Assembly (NCBI GenBank): GCA_024734495.1
Contig: JALMQS010000085.1
Location: 16,556,334-16,620,333 of the forward strand
Length of the DNA stretch: 64,000 nt
Source of the DNA: Forficula auricularia
Taxonomy: Eukaryota > Arthropoda > Insecta > Dermaptera > Forficulidae
Direction: 5' to 3'
A program made the translations under genes and the position numbers. This document shows, piece by piece, positions 56,234 to 64,000 of the stretch; the stretch's first letter is position 1; the number at the start of each line of letters is the position of its first letter. The notes under the pieces are model-generated. The model was not told the origin of the DNA and did not search any database. It worked only from the letters and a program-made list of their open reading frames with translations.

Positions 56234-56276
56234 TCTCGATATATATATTTCGGGTGACTAACCCATCTTCAGGAGA
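56234..56276 (-). ncRNA. Hammerhead-like motif, array unit 1
   Basis: Minus strand: TCTC, CTGAAGA, extra T, GGGT-TAGTC-ACCC, GAAA with an AT palindrome of 10 bases, C, GAGA. Four-pair stem I and stem II, core complete. Confidence 0.62.
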
Positions 56277-56377
56277 AACAGAAAGTAACTACAATAATTA
56301 TTGGATAAATAATACTTGGTAGGTTTCACATTAAGATATAAAAAAATAAAATGAATTTATTTTTGGAGAATCTTTAA

Positions 56378-56420
56378 TCTCGATATATATATTTCGGGTG
56401 ACTAACCCATCTTCAGGAGA
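56378..56420 (-). ncRNA. Hammerhead-like motif, array unit 2
   Basis: Identical in layout to unit 1, exactly 144 bp downstream. Two such sites in one transcript would release a unit-length RNA if active. Confidence 0.62.
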
Positions 56421-56537
56421 AACAGAAAGTAACTACAATAATTATTGGATAAATAATACTTGGTAGGTTTCACATTAAGATATAAAAAATAAAACGAATT
56501 TATTTTTGGAGAATCTTTAATCTTTATACTTTCTGTT

Positions 56538-56582
56538 TCTCCTGAAGATGGGTTAGTCACCCGAAATATATATATATCGAGA
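56538..56582 (+). ncRNA. Hammerhead-like motif, inverted unit
   Basis: Plus strand: TCTC, CTGAAGA, T, GGGT-TAGTC-ACCC, GAAA, a slightly longer AT palindrome, C, GAGA. Confidence 0.6.
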
Positions 56583-56956
56583 TTAAAAATTCTCCAAAAA
56601 TAAATACGTTTTATTTTTTTATATCTTAATATGAAACCTACCAAGTATTTTTTATCCAATAATTTTAGTATTTTTCAAGTACACATTATTGGCATACTCT
56701 GGTGGCGGTGTCATTGGTAGTAAATTAATTTTACATTTGTGACAGAAATTCGAAAATTTGCCATCTTGGGGGTTTTCAGCTGCAAAATGCTTTGCTTTAC
56801 AATGTTTGCATATTGTATCAATTTTCCCAAGATAATAAGGATCTACTATATTTTATTTGTTGTAATTAATAATAATAATTATAATAATTATTTGTTTAGG
56901 CTTAAAAAAGAGATGCAGCTTCAATTTTTTCCTTTTATTTATTTCTCAATTCCCAC

Positions 56957-56994
56957 AAACGTTTCGGCCATTGGTTATGGCCATCTTCAGAGCT
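56957..56994 (-). ncRNA. Hammerhead-like core (family k, left arm)
   Basis: Minus strand: CTGAAGA, T, GGCC-ATAACCAAT-GGCC, GAAACGTTT. Stem II perfect and AACGTT palindromic, but no convincing stem I. Confidence 0.4.
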
Positions 56995-57375
56995 AAACAA
57001 TAGAACAATATTAATGACAACAAATCAGTCTCGCCCGAGCACATAATCAATTACAATTTTTTCTGCTTACCGGGAATTAGTCAATATTTATATAAAATTT
57101 TTTTTAAAACACTTTTCATTAGTTAAAATTATATACAAGAAACATAAATAGGATATATACAAAACTTGAGATCCTATTTATGTTTCTTGTATATAATTTT
57201 AACTAATGTATGTATTGTATATATGTATTGTATATAATTTTAAATAATGACAAGTGTTTCAAAAAAAAATTATATAAATATTGACTAATTCCAGGTAAGC
57301 AGAAAAATAAAATTGTAATTGAGTATGTGCTCGGAGCTAGACTGATTTGTTGTCATTAATATTGTTCTATTGTTT

Positions 57376-57414
57376 AGCTCTGAAGATGGCCATAGCCAAT
57401 GGCCGAAACTTTAG
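57376..57414 (+). ncRNA. Hammerhead-like core (family k, right arm)
   Basis: CTGAAGA, T, GGCC-ATAGCCAAT-GGCC, GAAACTTT. Stem III palindrome broken relative to the left arm. Confidence 0.35.
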
Positions 57415-57549
57415 TGGGAATTGAGAAATAAATAAAAAGAAAAAATTGAAGCTGCACATCTCTTATTTTAAACCTAAACAAATAAATTACTACAGCTATA
57501 AAATACTCCCTTAATAAAAAATAATTATTTAAATAAAAATAAATAAAAA

Positions 57550-57810
57550 TTTAAACTTTAATAATTATAATATTTATTGTAGCAACTATTTTACATGAAA
57601 TAATGTATACATTTTATGTGAGGTTTCGATTTCGGAGATTAATTCCCCACCATCGACTGTACTTTATCTTTAAGCTTGCAATAATAATATTTATAATATT
57701 TAGTATATATTTTAAATATTTTTAATATTTGTAATATTAATAATATTTAGTCCGAGTTTTTTAATAAGAAGAAAAATTGATGAAATAAAAAAACCTCTTT
57801 GCCTTTTTTT
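57550..57810 (-). mobile_element. H1 Helitron interior fragment
   Basis: TTTTACATGAAATAATGTATACATT, CCCCACCATCGACTG and TAATAAGAAGAAAAA blocks match the reverse of 53150-53300, expanded by TAATATTT repeats. Confidence 0.55.
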
Positions 57811-58130
57811 TGTATAAAAGTAACAGTGAGAAAAGATGATGGTATAATGAAAGATGAGGTGACGACTATCAGAGGGTTTAGACTAGTGTGGGGTTTTTCC
57901 GGGAGGAGGTAAAGTAATGATGCATAGCGTCGTATTTGACTTGGAGGATTTATCCATTGGACTTTTGGAACTTGTAAAAAATTCCCACAAATTGCTTTAT
58001 TCTCTCTTTGTTTAATGAGAAATTAGAATGAATTTGATATTTTCCATATTCTTCAAGTTAGTACGAATCTGACTCGTTATTTGAATAATTTTATAGAGAT
58101 TTTCAGGCGCTGTCGTGATAAATCTATCTA

Positions 58131-58948
58131 TCTACTCTTATTAAACTTGCAAAAATTGTATATTTATTTGTTTGTATATATATTTGTTTATATATTTGTA
58201 TCTTAGTTCTATTTTGAAAACGGTTTTACCGATTTTGATGAAATTCACGGGTTAGGGGTTTTTGGGGTGACAATTCGATCTGTCACGTTCTCATCTTCGA
58301 CAAAATTGTTTTTGATGGGGTTTTTCGTAATCAAATTAATTATTCTCAGGTAGACAAATCCTATTCTTAGGGTTTTAAAAAAGTTTTCCCTTTTCCTTTT
58401 ATACCCAGGCAGACAATTGGTTGCCTTGATTCATTGTTCTAAAAGGCCTTGATGAAGTATTGTGATTGTGGATTTTAACATATTTTGTTCTCCCTAAACG
58501 TTAGAAATATTAATAAACGTTTTATAATTGTTTTTATAAAGAACTTTATTTATTTAATAGAATAAAAAATAATCAAGAATTTATTAAAAAATATATTTCG
58601 CATAAGCAGGTCTCAATTTTCTGAAAAAACAACACATTTTGATAGGTTTTATTTATTAATTGGATGAATAAAAATGAATCATATGGTTGAATCAAAACAG
58701 GTGCAGGAGGTGGGGTGCAGTGGTGGGGGATCCGGGGGTAGGGCGAGGTTTCGGGGTGGGGTCAAGCGGGTTGGGGGGGGGTACAGTGGGCGAATACTAT
58801 ATATATATTTGTATTTTTTTTAATTTGAAAACGGCTCTCAAATAAAAATCGACCTTTTTATCAGAATTTTAAATAAAAAATAATATTAAAATAAAGGTTT
58901 TAACTGAAGGAAGAAATTACCGAGCATCGCTTGGTGCCTCCAGGTACT
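58131..58948 (+). mobile_element. Helitron-like H1, full-length copy
   Basis: A|TCTACTCTTATTAAACTTGC at the 5' end; hairpin ACCGAGC-ATC-GCTTGGT and CTCCAGGTACT at the 3' end. The first 480 bp are almost identical to 16-480. A G-rich block lies at 58698-58790. Confidence 0.85.
58698..58790 (+). repeat. G-rich block in Helitron
   Basis: GGTGCAGGAGGTGGGGTGCA-type units, continuing to a run of ten or so G at about 58771. Third instance of the module. Confidence 0.75.
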
Positions 58949-59329
58949 ACATAATTAAATAAACAAGGTTTTTTATTCATTTTTTGGGATTGAAAACAGT
59001 TACGAATGTCATGTCTTTTTCTTCAGTCTAATATAAATATTTCTTTCATTCAGGTCATTGCTTCTAATAAAGGAAGATGTTTATATTTCTGAATTGAAGA
59101 ATTAATTCTATTTTTGCCTTTCTAACTTGAACACGTCCAGATGAACAATTCAGAAAAAAATGAATTCTTATAGAACCCTTAAAAAATTTAATCTAATAAG
59201 CTGAAATTTTGGACATAACGCTTAAGAGAGATTCGTATCAAATTTGTTGTAATTAAAAATTGCGGATATAATTTATAAATTGTATTATATTAAACTGTTT
59301 CTTAAAAATATTTAATTTTTTTTTATTTA
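58949..59329. other. AT-rich stretch without recognised feature
   Basis: Nothing supported. Confidence 0.5.
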
Positions 59330-59529
59330 ATGTCACCGGGAACAAAGCCCATTTAGACAGTACATAAATAAAGTGTTAGTAGGGTTAGTGAGGGAGCCGA
59401 GTTTTCAGCCGGTAGAAATTTTTATTTGCCAGCTAGGATCGAACCCCGGCCTCCCACTTCAACATCGTCATAATCGATCGATGCCGAAGCAAAGCCAGTG
59501 CGTTAGCCAACTGAGCCAACCCGCCTCCC
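59330..59529 (-). mobile_element. tRNA-derived SINE, minus strand
   Basis: Minus strand: GGGTTGGCTCAGTTGG (A box TTGGCTCAGTTGG), then the same CATCGATCGAT...GACGATG insert, then B box GGTTCGATCC, body and T-rich tail on this strand. About 85 percent like 43953-44187 by eye. The 68-codon plus ORF here is chance. Confidence 0.88.
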
Positions 59530-59997
59530 AAATATTTAAATTTAAAGTAGATAAAATTCAATTAGAGTTTTCTTATTAGGACTTCGAATAAGAATGCTAA
59601 AGTTCCTCCTGGGACTAAAAGTTCACTTTTTATGAACCACGCCGGTTACTTGACCCCTCAGGAGTCTAAGTTTCAAATTTAAAATCATTCTGGAATCCAC
59701 GGAAATAAAAATATGCCTTGTCGAACGATGAAAATATTATCAATAATCAACTAGATGTAAAACATAATATAATAATTGATCTTTTAATATCCAAACGGGA
59801 AAATCATTCCCAACCCAGAGACATAAGTCAACGGACTCACTAACTTTCCTTTCACCCAAACAATCTTATGTAAATAAAGGCCAACCTGATATTCTTTCTT
59901 AACAATAGCTTAAGAGAAAGTGTCCCTTTAAAATAATTTAAAAATTCTTCCCTCTGTTCAATAAACACATATATGATCTGTTATTCAATAAGTTGAA
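59530..59997. other. AT-rich stretch without recognised feature
   Basis: Nothing supported. Confidence 0.5.
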
Positions 59998-60013
59998 TTA
60001 GTTACTTTCTGTA

Positions 60014-60055
60014 TTTCCTGAAGATGGGTTGATAGCCCGAAATATATATATTGAA
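60014..60055 (+). ncRNA. Hammerhead-like motif, isolated family-j copy
   Basis: CTGAAGA, T, GGG-TTGATAG-CCC, GAAA, AT palindrome, T at the cleavage position. Stem I (TTTC against GAAA) fits 4 pairs, including a change on both sides relative to TCTC/GAGA in the array. Confidence 0.5.
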
Positions 60056-60109
60056 AAAGAAATTTTTTTTTTATATCTTTTAATTTTTTAATTTTAATGT
60101 GAAATAAGT

Positions 60110-61209
60110 GACCCAGTATCCTTAACTGATAATAAATCCATATTAAATAAAATATTTATTTACTCTTATCTTTATAAAATCAATCAGTTAAACCGTTAAA
60201 CCTGGAAGTCAGTGAACATAGAGATATAGAATCGCAAAACTATTAAATTGTTGTAGAGGTTGAGAGTTACAATTGGGTTTAATTTATCTCGGAATGAGCA
60301 CATTTTCTCGTCGGTTCAGATGTTATTTTACGAATAGCTCTCACTCCCTATAAGGCCATTCTCGAATATATTTTTCATCTACTTTTACACCCTCTATAGA
60401 AATCGTTATTAAATTATGATAGATTACTAATTTTAAGTTATTTTTCAAACCCTGTGACGTCTCAAAACAGAGGGTGAAATGCTGGCTGTAAACACGAGCC
60501 ATGCTTACACGAGCGTGTCCTTCTGACCTATTTCTCTTTATTTTTCCCAAATATTAAAGATTTTTTCTATATTATCATTATTAAATGTATTTTTTATTTT
60601 TTATTTACATAATAAACTCCGTAGTGGCTTGTTAATTTTATATCCTTGGGGCTTCAATTTTTTCATACATGCTCATTGTACGTATCTAGTTTTATATCTG
60701 TGCTATTAATATTAAATTCATGTTAAATAGTTTTTTGTTAAGTGATATACATATATATAAAACTAAAACGCAGCTCAAAATTGGAGCTTATTTTCATAAG
60801 TTTTTGAGTCAGATATCAGATTTATTAATTAAAACAGTTCAAGAGCCAAATTACGATTCGATTTTTAGTAATTCGGTTTTAAAAGTAAAATAGAATCCTA
60901 TTAGTGAGGTTACAATGTCTGCATGTCCTTTTGTTTGTCTGTCTATCTGCCAAAGCACTGTAACTCGTAAAACTGAAGAAAACACAAAGCTGAAATTTAC
61001 GAGTTTAGTCATATATGCAATAATAAAATTAATCAAAAATTATTTTAAAATCACATTTATTTGTAGAAATTTTCTTTTTTTAGGAATTTGTTAGGTTTAT
61101 TTAGCACCAGAGGTGATTGGAATTTCTCAAAAAATTTAAAAGAAAAAATATATGTATACTAATGTTATTTGTTTATTTTAGTCAAATTTATAAATCGAAA
61201 CAGTTTTTA
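60110..61209. other. AT-rich stretch without recognised feature
   Basis: The 69-codon minus ORF at 60341-60550 has no known domain. No repeat boundaries identified. Confidence 0.45.
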
Positions 61210-61960
61210 TAATAAATTAAAATAAATAAAATCTTTTATAAAAAAATATCTTAAAACATTCATTTAAAACCCTCAAACGTTTCGAGAGAATTTCTATATT
61301 TATGATTTTAATTTTATTATCATTTTCTGATTTATTCGCACGACCCTTTCTCTTACGAGATGCATGCAAGGTATTATATTAAGTCACTATTAATAACATC
61401 ACTAAAAAGAGAAAAATAAAACCGACTTCAAAAAAATTAAATGCAACTAAAAAAATACACTAAAAGGTATAAAATAATTATTATCTTATTTAGTTACAAG
61501 TAAACTACGAAATTTTAACATGAAATTACTTTTTGAAGTCGTTGCCAAACAAACCATACCTATAAGCGAGCGTATCCGCCAAACGTACTAAGTAAGATCC
61601 GTCGAGTGTGAAAAAAATTATTTTTATTTTTCTCTTTTTAGTAATGTTATTAATAGTGACTTAATATAATACCTTGCATGCATCTTGTAAGAGAAAGCGT
61701 CGGGAGAATGAATCAGAAAATGATAATAAATTCAATTCATAAATATAGAAATTCTCTCGAAACGTTTGCGGGTTTAAAATGTATGTTTTTAAGATTTTTT
61801 TTATAAAAGATTTTATTTATTATAATTTCGATTATTTGGTCATAAAAATTGGAGATTTACGGTATTTCGTCATTGATCATAATTATTTTATACCTTTTAG
61901 TGTATTTTATTTGTTGTATTTAATTTTTTTGAAGTAGGTTTTATTTTTTTCTTATTATAA
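61210..61960. repeat. Interleaved inverted repeats (a-b-a'-b') of the CCGACTTC family
   Basis: Block a (61210-61400, with AACGTTTCGAGAGAATTTCT) is inverted at 61625-61830; block b (61415-61490, with CACTAAAAGGTATAAAATAA) is inverted at 61880-61955. The pairs cross. The same blocks at 40085-40670 are arranged a-b-b'. Confidence 0.7.
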
Positions 61961-62698
61961 CAGAAATAAACCACCCCTCTCTACGTTCCTTTAAAGATTT
62001 TATTAATTTCTTCAATAATTTTCATATAAATGACCCCCCCCCCCTCTATCCTTTAATTAAAAAGGGAAATTATAAAGGAGTATGTCTTCTACTAGGTTCA
62101 GAAATAAATTATAATTCCAACCCTATGTATAGATATATGGTATATTTTAATATTAATTTTACAAAGATAAATATATTCGAAAGAGCGGGTGTTTTTGATC
62201 TAATAATTAAATAAAAGTAAATAGATTTTGATACATTTTTCATATATGTATCTGTCTTTTTGTGAAAATGAATTTTGTTGAGAAATGAAGTCTAATAAAT
62301 ATTCTGTTGCAAGTGAAGTGTGTTTTCTATCTAATTTAATTCTATCTACAGAAAAGCCTTTAGCTAATTTATTTAATTAAATATCAACACCAATTAATCC
62401 GCATGAAATTTCCACTGATTCCTTCTTTAATTAGATTTTATTTACTACAGTGAACTTTTCCTGTTTCTATTTAAGTCCCTCCTCTACGTTCAAAAAGACA
62501 AGGGTGGGTGGCTTTTCGGAGAATAAATTATAAAATAAAGACTACAATAATTGAATAAACAGAAAAATTAATAAATTAATGAGAGCAAAATAGTATTTTT
62601 TTGCTTTTACTTTTTTTTTTTTATTGATTCATCCCTGGCCGTTTAGCCATCAGATACAGATTTTTACAATTAAAATTGAATTGATAACATAAGAAGTG
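61961..62698. other. AT-rich stretch with a C run
   Basis: C homopolymer at about 62034-62044. No gene seen. Confidence 0.5.
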
Positions 62699-62850
62699 AA
62701 ATACGAATACAGTACATAAAGAATACAATACAAAATAAATTACAATACAAAATACAATACCATGCAAAATACACTACAATACAAAATACAATGCAATACA
62801 AAATACAATACAATATCAAATACAATACAAATACAAATATAAAAATATAC
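62699..62850 (+). repeat. AATACAATACAA minisatellite
   Basis: Irregular 5- and 10-base units of ATACA and AATAC over 150 bp. The 60-codon minus ORF here is a product of the repeat. Confidence 0.9.
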
Positions 62851-62929
62851 ATAAATACCGCTACAGCAATCCGTCTACAGGAATTAAGATTTTACACATA
62901 TAAGTATATACAAACTCGCACATTTCACC

Positions 62930-63568
62930 TTTTAAATTAATATTTTGGAAAGTTTTATGAATTCTGAAATTAACTTTATTGTCGCTTTTGTTGGCGACTC
63001 CACCAGCTTTCCAAGTACTGGAGGATCGCGAAAATTGGGTTTGATTTTGACTCTGAGATTATTTAAGTTTGAAAAATTTGGGCTTAAAAGGATTAAATGT
63101 CCAGCAGTAGCCGGGATCGGAGCAACATAATGGGGAAGAAACGTTATAGAATCGGGATAGATCGGCATTAGTAAGCGTGTGATTAATTCTTAGTCTATTG
63201 ATATATACAATGTTTTTTCTGTTTTCTTCAGGAAAATCTTTAAACCAAAGTGGGGTCAGTTTGGGTTTCAAGCCATACAGAAAGGAACCTCTGGTAAGAC
63301 TAGTATACCCCCAATTACTTTCCCATTCCTTCTTAAACCCCTCTCTAGCCAGCCCCAACGCATCTCTCCAAGGGATGGGTTGGTTTAACAAGGATCCGCC
63401 AATGAAGCCCGTTTAGCTAAAAAATCAGCAATTTCATTTCCCTGACTACTAGAATGTCCTTTTGTCCAAGATAGGGTGATCATTTTATTTTTTTTAAAAG
63501 CGGAAAATTTCTAATTCTAATGGATCTATTTTATCATTATGTTTAGTAGCTTTTATAGCTTTGCTTTT
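62930..63568 (-). pseudogene. I/R1-like LINE ORF2, RNase H to C-terminus
   Basis: On the minus strand, from about 63568: KATKHNDKIDPLELEIF, then ITLSWTKGHSSSQGNEIADF, LAKRASLADP. The W.KGH....GNE.AD..AK motif ends an RNase H domain as found in I, R1 and related LINE clades. Next come W...FKKEWESN, NIVYINRLRINHTLTNADL, a CC...C cluster, and after a frame change NFSNLNNLRVKIKPNFRD to SEFIKLSKIL. At least two frameshifts and a stop show it is dead. The reverse transcriptase would lie beyond 63568 but is not there. Confidence 0.8.
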
Positions 63569-64000
63569 ACTTTAATATTTATGGCTTAAACATTCCACGC
63601 CAAATCGGACGGTTTGAAAAATTTTAATTTTTGATTTCATTCTAGTACAGGCAAATTAGGTGAAAAAATGGCATAAACAGGAAATAATTACCGGTAAATA
63701 GTTTATTGCTGGAATACCTTTATTGTAATATAATATTGCAATAATTCTACCCTAAGTTTTCTCCCAAATCTGGGTTGTGGAAATTTTTCTACGCGCCTCA
63801 AAATGAGAAAATTTCGGAGTTTTATCAGATTTTACTTAAATAACTCTAAAACGCCTTATCAAATCAAAAAGATATCTTTTAGATAAATTAAAGCTCTTTA
63901 AATTACGCGTAAAATGATAAAAATTTCATCTATTTGGGTTCAGTAGAACCGGTACTGGCGCCTGTCAAAAAACAGCCCCCGGGATCACTTTTGAATATAC
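63569..64000. other. AT-rich end of window without recognised feature
   Basis: The LINE similarity stops at about 63568. No further element or gene could be supported. Confidence 0.5.

Larger units (their letters stand above)
56108..56660. repeat. 144-bp tandem array with hammerhead-like motifs, plus an inverted unit
   Basis: ACAATAATTATTGGATAAAT at 56291 and 56435 sets a 144-bp period; a first unit with the family-j leader (GGAATTTGGTGTTGG) starts at 56108. The third unit is cut at about 56526 and followed by an inverted unit to 56660. Units differ by only a few bases. Confidence 0.9.
56897..57480. repeat. Palindrome with hammerhead-like cores (family k)
   Basis: GTTTAGGCTTAAAAAAGAGA at the left and TCTCTTATTTTAAACCTAAA at the right bound arms of about 270 bp. 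A TATATGTATTGTATATAATT repeat lies near 57205-57245 in the right arm only. Confidence 0.85.

Noticed and set aside
56108..56660. Tandem hairpins resembling a CRISPR or terminator array
   Set aside because: The 144-bp units are continuous with no variable spacers; the hairpin fits the hammerhead layout better.
59373..59579. 68-codon plus ORF
   Set aside because: It is antisense to the tRNA-derived SINE.
62670..62852. 60-codon minus ORF rich in isoleucine, tyrosine and cysteine
   Set aside because: It is a translation of the AATACA minisatellite.

Overview
This window looks like arthropod (most likely insect) nuclear DNA. It is AT-rich, has no long open reading frame, contains a 100-N scaffold gap, and is packed with nested eukaryotic transposable elements: Helitrons, hAT, PIF/Harbinger, mariner, TTAA-target elements, non-LTR retrotransposon tails, tRNA-derived SINEs, a solo LTR and many long foldback palindromes. 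I recognise no complete host gene. The only host-gene-like signals are a few short exon-like segments with good splice sites at 32.3 kb and 37.2-39.2 kb (+ strand). Species cannot be named from sequence alone.

Layout. 0-5 kb: a Helitron-like element, a repeat I call R2, a GC-rich unexplained block, and a foldback (FB1) that runs into the gap. 5-10 kb: a second, intact FB1 and a 1.2-kb TIR element with an inner palindrome, all inside a hAT-like composite (7328-10013) with an 8-bp duplication. 10-18 kb: foldbacks, a minus-strand Helitron holding a solo LTR, and a nest of palindromes. 18-28 kb: mariner, Harbinger and hAT remnants with clear target duplications, then a LINE tail. 28-36 kb: Helitron copies with G-rich cores, a LINE tail and a mariner remnant. 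36-41 kb: a small canonical Helitron, the exon-like series, and palindromes inside the intervening sequence. 41-49 kb: further Helitrons, a SINE inside a 65-bp tandem repeat, and a three-level nest (hAT MITE in Helitron in R2). 49-64 kb: two TTAA-flanked elements, 8-bp-duplication MITEs, a 144-bp tandem array, more foldbacks, a SINE, a minisatellite and a LINE RNase H pseudogene.

Main finding. At least ten unrelated-looking foldbacks and repeats carry, often once per arm, a motif matching a minimal hammerhead ribozyme: CUGANGA, a short stem II, GAAA, then a palindromic short stem III ending in UC or UA, flanked by a 2-4 bp stem I. Stem I and stem II sequences differ between copies but the differences compensate. 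At 56.1-56.7 kb the motif sits in a 144-bp direct repeat array. This resembles the hammerhead variants with a reduced stem III known from Penelope-like retroelements, but I see no Penelope reverse transcriptase here. Every copy has one extra base between CUGANGA and stem II, so activity is not assured.

How parts relate. The Helitron-like family H1 (5' TTAAACGAGCAA; 3' hairpin then CCAGGTACT) accounts for about six copies, and a second family (H3) shares its CAGGTACT end. A 120-bp repeat module is shared by Helitrons, FB1 and the 9.6-kb region. Nesting gives a relative order of insertions at several places.
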